From NCBI GenBank assembly GCA_029379225.1, contig JAQYWR010000017.1:62001-126000 (forward strand): a stretch of 64,000 nucleotides of DNA, in the 5' to 3' direction. The notes beneath the pieces are model-generated. The model was not told the origin of the DNA. It worked only from the letters and a program-made list of their open reading frames with translations, and did not search any database. Position 1 is the first letter of the stretch. Every line of letters starts with the position of its first letter. Positions 44,585 to 53,856 of the stretch are shown here, piece by piece. The DNA comes from Nostoc sp. S4. Lineage in GTDB: Bacteria > Cyanobacteriota > Cyanobacteriia > Cyanobacteriales > Nostocaceae. The position numbers and the translations under genes were made by a program.

Positions 44585-45697
44585 ATGACTAATCAAAAGC
44601 GGGTTTGCATTATTTTGGGTACTCGTCCGGAAGCAATTAAACTAGCTCCGGTGATTCAGATTTTCCAAAAGTCTTTAGATTTTGAGTCGCAAGTAATTTT
44701 AACTGGGCAGCATCGGGAAATGGTTGAGCAAGTCATGCAACTGTTTAATATCAAGGCAGATTATGACTTAGAAATTATGCAGGCTCAGCAATCTTTAAAT
44801 GATATTACTTGTCGTAGTTTACAAGGATTAGCAGCATTATTTCAGCAAAAAAAGCCAGATTTAGTTGTGGTGCAGGGAGATACCACCACGGCTTTTGCCG
44901 CAGCTTTAGCAGCTTTTTATCAAAAAATTCCTGTCGGTCACGTAGAAGCAGGATTAAGAACTGATGATATATTCAATCCTTACCCAGAAGAAGCTAATCG
45001 GCGGTTGATTTCTCAAATTACTCAGTTGCACTTTGCACCAACTCCTTGGGCTGTAGAAAATTTGCAGCGTTCTAGTGTTTTAGGTGAAATTCACTTGACT
45101 GGTAATACGGTAATTGATGCATTATTGAATGTTGCTGCAACCCAAGTAAGCTGCAATATACCAGGTTTGAACTGGGATTCATATCGGGTTTTGTTAGCAA
45201 CTGTACATCGTCGGGAGAATTGGGGAGAACCACTGCAAGCGATCGCTACTGGGTTTTTACAAATCTTAGACAAGTTTCCAGATACAGCTTTGCTGTTACC
45301 ATTGCACCGCAATCCAACAGTGCGAGTACCATTACAACAACTTTTAGGAAATCATCCCCGAATATTCTTGACAGAACCTCTAGATTATGGAGAATTGGTA
45401 GGAGCAATTGAGCGATCGCATCTTTTGCTGACTGACTCTGGTGGATTGCAGGAAGAAGCCCCCAGTTTGGGAAAACCAGTACTAGTTTTGAGAGACACCA
45501 CAGAAAGACCGGAGGCTGTAACAGCGGGTACAGCTAAACTTGTAGGAACTGAGAGTAAAAATATTTTTGCAGCTGCTAGTGAGTTACTCAGCAACCAAGC
45601 CGCTTATGAAGCAATGGCTAATGCAATTAATCCTTTTGGAGATGGTCACGCAGCAGAGCGCATTTTGCAGATTGTCAAAAATTACTTGGGTCTTTAA
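44585..45697 (+). CDS. wecB: UDP-N-acetylglucosamine 2-epimerase (non-hydrolysing)
   Basis: A 370-residue WecB-type epimerase that makes UDP-ManNAc for surface polysaccharides. Signatures: GTRPEAIKLAPVIQ at the N-terminus, GHVEAGLRTDD, YPEEANRRLIS, TVHRRENWGEP and DSGGLQEEAPSLGKPVLVLR followed by DTTERPEA. ATG at 44585 was chosen over an upstream TTG. It is a single gene here. Confidence 0.95.
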   Translation: MTNQKRVCIILGTRPEAIKLAPVIQIFQKSLDFESQVILTGQHREMVEQVMQLFNIKADYDLEIMQAQQSLNDITCRSLQGLAALFQQKKPDLVVVQGDTTTAFAAALAAFYQKIPVGHVEAGLRTDDIFNPYPEEANRRLISQITQLHFAPTPWAVENLQRSSVLGEIHLTGNTVIDALLNVAATQVSCNIPGLNWDSYRVLLATVHRRENWGEPLQAIATGFLQILDKFPDTALLLPLHRNPTVRVPLQQLLGNHPRIFLTEPLDYGELVGAIERSHLLLTDSGGLQEEAPSLGKPVLVLRDTTERPEAVTAGTAKLVGTESKNIFAAASELLSNQAAYEAMANAINPFGDGHAAERILQIVKNYLGL

Positions 45698-45794
45698 TTA
45701 CTAACAGCAATTTAGGAATCTATATTAAACAAAATCCCACATTTCTATTTATTAGGGTGCATTATTCAACACCCTAACACACTGAAACACTCTC

Positions 45795-45845
45795 ATATCA
45801 AGTTCGGCTAATTACTTACAATATGGTTGGTCTTTTTGGTAATTG
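45795..45845. repeat. Interspersed repeat paired with 2864-2914
   Basis: Nearly identical to 2864-2914 from ATATCAAGTTCGGCTAATTA on, again followed by GGTAATTGG-type heptamer sequence. Confidence 0.75.
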
Positions 45846-45965
45846 GAAAAAGGTAATTGGGAATTGCTAATAGCTAATTGGCAATAAGTAACTGACGATT
45901 ACCCATTACCCATTTATCATTAAATCTTTCCCCATTTATGTGTCCTCACCACTCTCTAACCATTA

Positions 45966-46649
45966 TTAAATACCCAGAGCTCCTCTAGTTTCTGGGCCGA
46001 CGATACCATCTACAAGTAAACCTTTACTTGCTTGAAAGTTTCGTACTTGACGAACAGTGTCTGGGCCGTAAATTCCATCAACTCTCAGACTACCTAAAGC
46101 TATTTGAACGTCTCTGACAAGCAGACCTCTAGAACCAAGGGTCAAAATGAATGAACCGCCAACCCCAACAGGTCTACTCGTAGTAGGACTGTTAACTCGA
46201 TCGCCAATCCATCGGGCAAAAACGTATCTACCTGTAGAAAGCCTAGCAAAACCATTTTCATAGCCTTCAATGGCTGGAAGTGGTGCCCCATTTCTTACAC
46301 AATCTACATATGAATAGTTAACGCTTGGGCCTGTACGAATACGCAGACAACTGCCGTTGGTTCTTACATATGCTGCTGAACTCATTTCAATTTGACTGAC
46401 AGCAATAAGTAATACACCAACACCAGCTATAGCTAACCAAGCTGAAGATTTGAGAAGTTTTTTCCAATTTAATTGAAATTTGAGTAGATTATATTTACTA
46501 TTGGTAGATGCTTGTTTTTTAGTAATAATTATCGGAGAAGATTTAAAAGATTTTCGCCAATTTAACTTTAATTTAGAAAGATTATATTCTGTATTTGTAG
46601 ATGCTTCTTCTTGAGCAATAAACATTTGGGAATAAGCAAGATATTCCAT
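45966..46649 (-). CDS. Membrane-anchored SH3b and PG-binding protein
   Basis: A 227-residue protein. Residues 1-65 are basic and contain a 24-residue internal duplication (EASTNTEYNLSKLKLNWRK / QASTNSKYNLLKFQLNWKK). A membrane helix or signal follows (WLAIAGVGVLLIAVSQIEM, about 70-90), then an SH3b-like domain (LRIRTGPSVNYSYVDCVRNG, about 98-150) and a PG_binding_1 domain (GLLVRDVQIALGSLRVDGIY to GIVGPETRGALGI, about 172-227). It probably binds the cell wall; there is no catalytic domain. Confidence 0.8.
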   Translation of the reverse strand: MEYLAYSQMFIAQEEASTNTEYNLSKLKLNWRKSFKSSPIIITKKQASTNSKYNLLKFQLNWKKLLKSSAWLAIAGVGVLLIAVSQIEMSSAAYVRTNGSCLRIRTGPSVNYSYVDCVRNGAPLPAIEGYENGFARLSTGRYVFARWIGDRVNSPTTSRPVGVGGSFILTLGSRGLLVRDVQIALGSLRVDGIYGPDTVRQVRNFQASKGLLVDGIVGPETRGALGI

Positions 46650-46877
46650 AATACGCCCCTCTATATAAAAAATGAGTAAATACAGAGTAATTAATTAGCT
46701 TTCCTCTGTATTTACTTTTAGTATATTTTATATCATTTATCTAAAAAATGTTTTTACTGGTGGCAAAATTAATAAAAAATAAAATTAGTCAAAAGATTCT
46801 ACCAGAAAAAGCTACCAACGCGCTAATTAATTGTTGCTAGGCGATTGCCTTCTCACAATATAGCAATCCTAAATGAT

Positions 46878-47250
46878 TCATGAGAAAACACCAGATTCAT
46901 GCAACTTAGGAAAGTCAAAAATTTGACAATCAATTCCTAATTCAAATAACCCTTTAACCACAGAGAAAGAATGACAAAAAAAGTAAAATTCTCGAATCAA
47001 TCTTTTTCCTTGTAACCAGATGTCTTCTACAGGGTTTTGTTGTGGAGCATTTGGGGCAAAGCGTTCACAAGTTATATAACCATTGTTCTTTTTCTAGTTC
47101 TGCGTTGAGCGAGTCTAAATACTCTTTAATTTGCCCTGAACGGTGGTAACTAGCACCGTCCCAAATAATTAAAATTTTGGCTTGAGGGCTTATGAATTGA
47201 AGATATTTTAACAATCCAGTTGTAGTCTCACAATTAGCTTTTTTTGGCTT
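46878..47250 (-). pseudogene. IS630-family transposase, C-terminal part, frameshifted
   Basis: On the minus strand the frame encodes ISPQAKILIIWDGASYHRSG (catalytic Asp region) and EKEQWL. After a +1 shift at about 47074-47077 it continues with ITCERFAPNAPQQNPVEDIW (catalytic Glu), LQGKRLIREF, and ends at 46878-46880. One extra T explains the shift. The N-terminal part is missing: at about 47250 the sequence switches into the small element copy at 47252. It is a dead transposase fragment. Confidence 0.85.
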
Positions 47251-47251
47251 G

Positions 47252-47383
47252 TAAGTAAGTCGGCACAATAAAACCAAACTATGTGAAGAAAGATTAACTA
47301 GACTAAAACTCTCTTTCCTCCAGCAAGAACTGCCCTCTGCCTCCTGCCTTACCTCAACGATAAATTTTCCTACCCACCTAGTT
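47252..47383. mobile_element. Small non-coding element, copy 2
   Basis: Same element as 24655-24893: identical or nearly so for the first about 70 bp and again for the last about 45 bp, without the about 100 bp of extra internal sequence. Its ends are imperfect inverted repeats. It abuts the truncated end of the IS630 transposase. Confidence 0.7.
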
Positions 47384-47410
47384 AAATGAAAAATTCCTTT
47401 GTTTTATAGT

Positions 47411-47602
47411 CGAATGCGTAGAAGCAGGAACGTACATAATATTTGATGCTTTAATGTGGGGAGCCGGAGACGCTCCGCCTCCAGTCCATATCGCATTGGA
47501 GAACGAGTGCGGGCATTAAAATTATTACGCTCTGTACAATCAGGAATGTTGTTGATGTGGGATAGAGGTTTACATTCCTATGCAATGGTACAGAAAACAG
47601 TA
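47411..47602 (+). pseudogene. IS4-family transposase fragment, broken by a 26-bp insertion
   Basis: One frame gives VEAGTYIIFDALM up to 47458; after skipping 47459-47484 the next frame gives CPYRIGERVRALKLLRSVQS followed by GMLLMWDRGLHSYAMVQKT, a match to the catalytic core of IS4-type transposases. The inserted 26 bp are a GGAG-GCTCC near-palindrome. The fragment is cut at 47602 by an insertion-element end. Confidence 0.75.
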
Positions 47603-47777
47603 GACCTCTTGCAAAAGTCCCAGATGTGTGGGACAAGTAAGTAAGAGTTGGGTAGCATTGATGACCTATGAACAAGTAAAGAACCTAAAGCCGGAAGACT
47701 TTAAGCGCTTGTGTGGTGTACGTCCAGAGACTTTTAACCAGATGCTAAAGATAGTGCGATCGCCACTAAAGGATTGA
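47603..47777 (+). pseudogene. IS5-family element end with transposase N-terminus
   Basis: GACCTCTTGCAAAAGTCC (47603-47620), preceded by TA, is a terminal repeat. From ATG 47661 a 38-residue frame (MTYEQVKNLKPEDFKRLCGV, RPETFNQMLK) matches the start of IS5-type transposases, then stops at TGA 47775-47777, inside the 11-bp repeat bordering the next element. The rest of the transposase is missing. Confidence 0.75.
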
Positions 47778-47782
47778 GAGCC

Positions 47783-48012
47783 GAATGGCACTAAGAAAAG
47801 CTGAAACCTCGTCAGGGCAGGGTGTGGAAGGTGTAGGAGGAAAAGGAGAAAAAGGAGGAAAAGGAGGAAAAGGAGGTGTGGGAGGATGGAGAAGAAATCT
47901 TGCCCCCCTCTCTCCCCACACTCCCCCATCCCCCCTCTCCCCCCACACTCCCCACTCCCCACACTCAAAAAGCCAGTTATATCAGGGCTTTGCGATTAAC
48001 TTAGTGCCATTC
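47783..48012. mobile_element. 230-bp MITE-like insertion with direct repeats
   Basis: Terminal inverted repeats GAATGGCACTAAG (47783-47795) and CTTAGTGCCATTC (48000-48012) are perfect over 13 bp. GATTGAGAGCC is present on both outer sides (47772-47782 and 48013-48023) as an 11-bp direct repeat, the expected footprint of an insertion. The interior is mainly a purine-rich arm (47817-47890) and a pyrimidine-rich arm (47905-47970) that can fold back. No transposase is inside. Confidence 0.88.
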
Positions 48013-48023
48013 GATTGAGAGCC

Positions 48024-48339
48024 ATCATTAATCAAACAAACAACACTCTGCTGACAACTAGTTCTGCTTCTATCCAACTCCAAGAAGCATATCAACAAGT
48101 CATGCTGAAGACTGGTGACGCAGATGCAATTCAAACATTAACTGTCCAGTGCGATGCGATCGCCGATCCAACTCAACAAGCTGAGTGTTTGCAAAATGCT
48201 TCTTGGCAAGCCCAAGAAATTGAAGCCCAAACTGATAATCGCTCCGGTTGATTGAAAGGCATTGGCGAATCTTTTAACACCAACATTTTTCAGTTAACCT
48301 TGTGCGGTTGGTTGCTGGCATTTGGCATTGCTTTTCAAT
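48024..48339 (+). pseudogene. Remnant of an unknown membrane-protein gene
   Basis: A frame with normal codon use and an in-frame GCGATCGCC runs from the element border: SASIQLQEAYQQVMLKTGDA, DAIQTLTVQCDAIADPTQQA, ECLQNASWQAQEIEAQ, DNRSG, then TGA (48249-48251), and continues LKGIGESFNTNIFQLTLCGW LLAFGIAFQ up to the MITE at 48340. It has a hydrophobic end. No start codon of its own is certain. The gene was probably cut on both sides by the two elements and has picked up a stop. Not recognised. Confidence 0.5.
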
Positions 48340-48428
48340 AGACCTCTTGCATAAATATTTTTTTGTCTCACGCAGAGGCGCAGAGGCGCTGAGAAGAGAA
48401 CGCAAAGGAGGACTTTTGCAAGAAGTCT
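48340..48428. mobile_element. 88-bp MITE with TA flanks
   Basis: GACCTCTTGC (48341-48350) and GCAAGAAGTC (48418-48427) are inverted ends with one mismatch in 10, and TA flanks both sides (48339-48340 and 48428-48429). The ends match the IS5-type end at 47603 and the solo end at 11165, so it is probably mobilised by that element's transposase. The interior has GCAGAGGCGCAGAGGCGC. Confidence 0.75.
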
Positions 48429-51400
48429 AATGGATAGGGAGAACAATCTCAAATTCAGTTCCCTCGGGAGGCTGAGAACGCACAGTTAAAGTGCCGCGAT
48501 GTTGTTGGATAATGGAATAGCAGACAAATAACCCCAAACCTTGACCACGACCAACAGGTTTTGTAGTGAAAAATGGTTCAAAAATCCGCTCTTGCAGACT
48601 CACAGGAATCGTACTATCTGTATTGGCGATCGCAATTTGTAACCATTCACGATCTATGACTCCAGTCCGAATCCGAATTTCTGGGTGTTCGCTGCTTTGG
48701 GGATTATCTCGAATCGCATCAATGGCATTGTTAATAATATTCAGGAAGACTTGATTCAACTGACTAGGATCGCAAGTCACCAGAGGTAGATTGCCATACT
48801 CCTTGATGAGGCGCACTTCGGGTTGATTTTCCGAAGGTAGTAAGCGATGTTGCAAAATTAACAGCGTGCTTTCCATACCACTGTGTAAATCTACAGTTTT
48901 AATTTCGGATTCATCTAAACGAGCGAAGTTGCGTAAACTCTGGACAATTTGGCTAATGCGATCGCTGCCCACTGTCATAGACTCTAAGATTTGATTGACA
49001 TCCTCAAACAGAAAATCGAGTTCAATTTCCTCTGCCTTAGCTTGTATAGCTGGACTAGGCTGAGGATATTCCTGCTGATAAAGTTTTAATAAACTCATCA
49101 TGTTTTGGATATAACCTTCTGTATGGGTAAGATTGCCTTTGATAAAATTAACTGGATTGTTAATTTCGTGAGCAATACCAGCTACCAGTTGACCTAGAGA
49201 TGACATTTTCTCGCTATGAATTAATTGCGCTTGAGTTTGTTGCAATTTTTTCAAAGCTTGCTCTAAATCTTGGGCTTTTTGGTTGAGAGCTTGAGTTTTG
49301 TGTTCTACCTCTACTTCTAGGGTGTGGGAGTAATTTTCAGTTTGTTGATACAAACGAGCATTTTCCACAGAGATGGCGGCTTGGCTAGTTAGGAGTTGGA
49401 GAATCTTGATGCGCTCGCTATTAAAAGCACCCAAGGTTAAGTTGTTCTCTAGGTACAAAATGCCCATGAGTTTTCCTTGCCGACTCATTGGCGTACACAA
49501 AACTGATTTAGGCTGGTGAGTGATGATGTAGCGATCGCTGGCGAACTGCACTGCTGCACTCAAGTTTTCAAATACAGCAGTCTCTTGAGTTCTTGCTACA
49601 GCATAAATCAAACTTTGGGGAATTTCTAAGTATTGCTCTAGGGGAATTTCTAGAGTTTTTACTAGTTTTTGATCGGCTTGAGCTACAACTAACCATTGCT
49701 CCTGTTGGTGAAGAATTAAATGACCGATTTGTGCGCCAGCATTAGCGATCGCAATCTGCATTAATGTTGCCAACAGTTTCTCTAATTCAATTTCTTGGGA
49801 GATGGCTTGTGCGGCTTTCATCACTGCTGGCAAATCTAACCATAAATCCTGGCTGCTAGAGCTTTCAGTTACACCTCTGCTCACCGTTGAGGTGATGGTT
49901 GATTCAGATGCGATCGTAAATTTAGTCGGTTGGAGAATAGCTTTTAGTAGTTGCGAATATTGTCGTTCTAAATGAGCGACTTTAGCTTTTGCCCCCCAAC
50001 GAGCATAACAGTAGTAAGCTTCCTGTATATATTCAACGGCCACCTTTGCTTTTCCCCAGTCCAAATAAAATTTAGCTGCCAGTTCGTTAGCTAAGGCAAC
50101 TTCATGGATATATTCGTTGGCTTTGGCTCCAGAGATAGCTTTGTCGTATAGCTCAATTGCTGCTGTTTTGTCTTTTAATACGCGGCACTTTTCGGCTTCA
50201 ATTAAGTCAACTTTGTGTTGGTGATTCATCGGAGCATAGTGCGCCCATTCCTTGAGGGTGGTTTGATGAGCTTCTACCAGGGAGAGAGTGTTAGTTTGCT
50301 CAATTTCTGATTGGGTAGAGAAGAGTGCCAAGTAAGTTAACCCGGCATACAAATGGAAAATCGGAATATAAGATGTTCCTGCCGTTGCCATCAAATAAAG
50401 GTGAGCTTGGGCAATGTAGTCTAAGGCATTGGTGTAGTTACCAAAAAAATAGGCAAGCATCAACTTATAGATATAGGCAATAGCCAGCACAGTCAACTCA
50501 TTGTCTTGATGATGTTTGGGAATCATCACCGTTTCATCGTAGGCAGTTCCATTTAATAAATCTGGTTGATTGACAATTTCTCTGAAGTTATGTACCATCT
50601 CTTGCTTCATCTTCAGATGAGCTAGAGGAGAATCTTGCTTCACCTGAGCGAAGACAGCACAATAATTGTCGATTTCTGGTTCCCAATTATCGAGGAACAC
50701 TCCAGCAAACAGATGAGCATCAAAATAAATAGCTATACTGTAGCCAGCATTGAGGAAATCACCAGTTTCCACTCCTGCTAGATAGCCTTCTTTTGTTGTT
50801 GAGATGACTGCCCCCAGTGGTTCTTGACGATGCTGGAGAAAAGAACTAAACAAAATTAAAGTTAGGGACTTGAATTCCCGTCCATCCACCTGATTGAGTA
50901 AACTCAGCGCTATTTGTCCAAAACCATAGCCCTTTTCTACTTCTTGGAAAAAAGCACACAACACCATGCCATAACCAGCATACCCAATGGTTGATGCAGC
51001 TGTATTCCCAAATTGGAGTGATAGACTGACCATTGTAGAGCAAAGCAGAGGCAGCAAGGCAGGATTTCCTAGAAAAATGGGCGCAAACAACATTGCTAAC
51101 AGTTGCATCACTGCTATTATCTGAGGATCTCTCATGACTGGGAGATTAATCAGTTGTTGAATTTGTTTGTCCTGGAGTTGCCTGTTCAGGGTTTGTAGTG
51201 TTTTGCTCGTCAAGGCTTCGTCAGGTTCTGATGAAAACTCAATCCCCAATTGTGCTAAGGCATTTTGGCCGACAGCGATCGCTTCTAACATCCGACTCTG
51301 GGCTGTAAATGCGCTCAGTTGAATCTCGTAAATCTTCACTTTGTCTAGGATTGTTTGGGCTGATTGCAAAACTTGGGTTGCCCGTTTTTCCATGTCTTCA

Positions 51401-53856
51401 AGCTCGCCATTCAAATAGGCAGACTCGGTAGCCGCCACATAAAGATTCAGGGTTAATTCGTACTGACTTTGCCAACAGTTACTTGTGAGGAGATCGATCC
51501 CGGTTTGTAAATAAACCTTGGACGCATTGTAGGCAGTTGCATTTTTGGCTTTTTGTCCGGCTAATAAGTTTAGTTGAGCTAAAGCTTCTCGTTCTCCTGG
51601 TTGAGTAATTAAATCCCGACCTAAATTCAAATGCTCAACAATGTCAAACAGCTTTTCTTTTTTTTCGTCAGATAAGTTGTCTTGGAGTAGTTGACCAATT
51701 TTAAGGTGGGTTGCCTGCTTTTGGTTTTCTGGAATCAGACAATAGGCGGCTTGTTGGATGCGATCGTGCACAAATCGATAAGCTACATTTTCGATGTTGC
51801 TAGTATTTGCATCTGAGCGATCGCAACTCAAATAAAATTTATACACTTGACTTTGTGGCAAAATCAATCCTTCTTGTAAAGCTTTCCACAAAACCACCGC
51901 CGTATCTGCTAGTGATTGTTCCCAAACAATTGCCAAAGTTGTTAAATCAAACTGATTCCCGATACATGCCGCTAACTTGAGTACTTGCTGTGTTTGGCTG
52001 GGCAATTTCTGCAATTGCTGTGCGATAAACTCCACCACATCAGAGGTGAGCGAAAGGGTATTGATTTGGACAATATCGCATTCCCAATAACCTTGGTCGC
52101 GATTAAACTTAATCTTTCCGTCTTCGTGTAATGCTTTGAGAAACTGCGTAATAAAAAATGGATTGCCTTGGGTTTTGCGATCGATTAATTCTGTAAGGGG
52201 ACGCGATCGCTCAATTGTACAATGCAATGTATCAGTAACTAACTGATTCGTATCGCTCAATGTTAGGGGTGAAAGCGTAATTGTATTGATAGTCTTCTGG
52301 GCTTTCTTTAGTTCTTCCACCATCAAGATGAATGGATGTGTCGGCGAAACTTCATTGTCTCGATAAGCCGCTAATAGGAATAGATAGCTATTATCCTGCA
52401 TTAGGAGTTTAATCAATTCTAGAGAAGCGGAGTCTGCCCATTGTAAATCATCCAAAAACATCACTAATGGATGTTGTGGCGTTGTCAAGACTTCGATAAA
52501 CTTTTGGAACAATATTTGAAAGCGATTTTGTGCCGCAATTGGTGATAGTTTTGGCGCAGGCAATTGCTTACCAATGATTCGTTCCAGTTCCGGAATTATG
52601 TCAATCAAAACCTGTCCATTGTCTGCCAAAACTGCAAGAATCTTGGTTTTCCATTGCGCTAATTGCGCCTCAGATTCTGACAACAATTGCCCCATTAAAT
52701 CGCGTAAGGCTTGCACAAAGGCAGATAGGGGAATATTGCGATTGAACTGGTCAAATTTGCCTTTGATGAAATACCCTTGCTGACGAGTAATCGGTTTGTG
52801 GACTTCATTGACTACCGCAGTTTTACCAATCCCGGAAAATCCTGCCACTAGCATCATTTCTGAACTCCCATTGGCAACGCGATCGAAAGCTTCGAGCAAT
52901 GTTGTAACTTCTGTTTGTCGCCCATAGAGTTTTTCGGGGATAATGAAGCGATCGCACACATCCCGTTGGCCCAGGACAAAAGTTTCTATTCTACCCGTTG
53001 CTTTCCATTGATTGAGACAGCATTCTAAGTCATGCTTCAAACCCAAGGCGCTCTGATACCGATCTTCGGCATTTTTTGCCATCAACTTCAATATTATCTC
53101 TGAGACGATCGCAGGAATTTCTGGATTAGTGCTGTGTGGAGCGAGTGGGAGCTTAGCTAAATGACAGTGTACTAACTCCATCGGGTCGTTGGACTGAAAC
53201 GGTAATTGTCCCGTCAATAGTTCGTATAATGTTACTCCTAAAGCATAGAAATCACTACGGTAATCAATGCCGCGATTCATTCGTCCGGTTTGCTCCGGAG
53301 AAAGATAGGCAAGGGTTCCTTCCAACACATTGAAATTTTGGATTTCCTGGGTTTCGCGAGGGAGGAGGGAGGCAATGCTAAAGTCAATCAGCTTGACTTG
53401 TTGGGATTCTGGATGAATCAGAATGTTGGCGGGTTTGATATCTTTGTGGATGACTCGATGCTGGCAGACATCATGGAGAATATCAGCAATTTGTCGGGCA
53501 ATTTCTAAGATTTCCCGTAGAGATAGGGAATAATTTTGCTTATAACTCCGTAGGGAAATGCCGCCAAAGTCTTCCATCACCAAGGCATAGCTGTTACCGT
53601 AAGCTTCTAGCCCGTAGGGATGGATTATGCCAGGAATTTTGAGATTTTTGGTAATTGTATACTGGTTACGAAACTGTAATAATTCGCTAAAGGTGGGGTA
53701 GTCTTGTTGTAATAGTTTAATCACCACTGGACGTTGACTTGACTGTTGCACTGCCCGATAAACTAATGTCTGAGAACCTGCATAGAGTTGCTCAACAATG
53801 GCATAACCAGGGAGGTACGGCAATGGATTCGAGTCGGGAATTGCTGCCAGTGTCAT
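48427..53856 (-). CDS. Ser/Thr kinase - ATPase - GAF - histidine kinase hybrid (HstK type)
   Basis: An 1809-residue signalling protein. Residues 1-280 are a Hanks-type Ser/Thr kinase (Lys in VVIKLLQ, catalytic loop HKDIKPANIL, LIDFSIA in place of DFG). At about 325-500 is an AAA_16-like ATPase (VAGFSGIGKTAVV, FLDDLQWADSAS). A long helical TPR-like region (about 700-1330) follows, then GAF (about 1375-1520), HisKA with His in AGIAHEINNPVN (about 1562) and HATPase_c (DAIRDNPQS, GQGLGLFVCYSII). This architecture is typical of multicellular cyanobacteria. The DFS instead of DFG is common in the group. The stop overlaps the MITE end. Confidence 0.93.
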   Translation of the reverse strand: MTLAAIPDSNPLPYLPGYAIVEQLYAGSQTLVYRAVQQSSQRPVVIKLLQQDYPTFSELLQFRNQYTITKNLKIPGIIHPYGLEAYGNSYALVMEDFGGISLRSYKQNYSLSLREILEIARQIADILHDVCQHRVIHKDIKPANILIHPESQQVKLIDFSIASLLPRETQEIQNFNVLEGTLAYLSPEQTGRMNRGIDYRSDFYALGVTLYELLTGQLPFQSNDPMELVHCHLAKLPLAPHSTNPEIPAIVSEIILKLMAKNAEDRYQSALGLKHDLECCLNQWKATGRIETFVLGQRDVCDRFIIPEKLYGRQTEVTTLLEAFDRVANGSSEMMLVAGFSGIGKTAVVNEVHKPITRQQGYFIKGKFDQFNRNIPLSAFVQALRDLMGQLLSESEAQLAQWKTKILAVLADNGQVLIDIIPELERIIGKQLPAPKLSPIAAQNRFQILFQKFIEVLTTPQHPLVMFLDDLQWADSASLELIKLLMQDNSYLFLLAAYRDNEVSPTHPFILMVEELKKAQKTINTITLSPLTLSDTNQLVTDTLHCTIERSRPLTELIDRKTQGNPFFITQFLKALHEDGKIKFNRDQGYWECDIVQINTLSLTSDVVEFIAQQLQKLPSQTQQVLKLAACIGNQFDLTTLAIVWEQSLADTAVVLWKALQEGLILPQSQVYKFYLSCDRSDANTSNIENVAYRFVHDRIQQAAYCLIPENQKQATHLKIGQLLQDNLSDEKKEKLFDIVEHLNLGRDLITQPGEREALAQLNLLAGQKAKNATAYNASKVYLQTGIDLLTSNCWQSQYELTLNLYVAATESAYLNGELEDMEKRATQVLQSAQTILDKVKIYEIQLSAFTAQSRMLEAIAVGQNALAQLGIEFSSEPDEALTSKTLQTLNRQLQDKQIQQLINLPVMRDPQIIAVMQLLAMLFAPIFLGNPALLPLLCSTMVSLSLQFGNTAASTIGYAGYGMVLCAFFQEVEKGYGFGQIALSLLNQVDGREFKSLTLILFSSFLQHRQEPLGAVISTTKEGYLAGVETGDFLNAGYSIAIYFDAHLFAGVFLDNWEPEIDNYCAVFAQVKQDSPLAHLKMKQEMVHNFREIVNQPDLLNGTAYDETVMIPKHHQDNELTVLAIAYIYKLMLAYFFGNYTNALDYIAQAHLYLMATAGTSYIPIFHLYAGLTYLALFSTQSEIEQTNTLSLVEAHQTTLKEWAHYAPMNHQHKVDLIEAEKCRVLKDKTAAIELYDKAISGAKANEYIHEVALANELAAKFYLDWGKAKVAVEYIQEAYYCYARWGAKAKVAHLERQYSQLLKAILQPTKFTIASESTITSTVSRGVTESSSSQDLWLDLPAVMKAAQAISQEIELEKLLATLMQIAIANAGAQIGHLILHQQEQWLVVAQADQKLVKTLEIPLEQYLEIPQSLIYAVARTQETAVFENLSAAVQFASDRYIITHQPKSVLCTPMSRQGKLMGILYLENNLTLGAFNSERIKILQLLTSQAAISVENARLYQQTENYSHTLEVEVEHKTQALNQKAQDLEQALKKLQQTQAQLIHSEKMSSLGQLVAGIAHEINNPVNFIKGNLTHTEGYIQNMMSLLKLYQQEYPQPSPAIQAKAEEIELDFLFEDVNQILESMTVGSDRISQIVQSLRNFARLDESEIKTVDLHSGMESTLLILQHRLLPSENQPEVRLIKEYGNLPLVTCDPSQLNQVFLNIINNAIDAIRDNPQSSEHPEIRIRTGVIDREWLQIAIANTDSTIPVSLQERIFEPFFTTKPVGRGQGLGLFVCYSIIQQHRGTLTVRSQPPEGTEFEIVLPIH

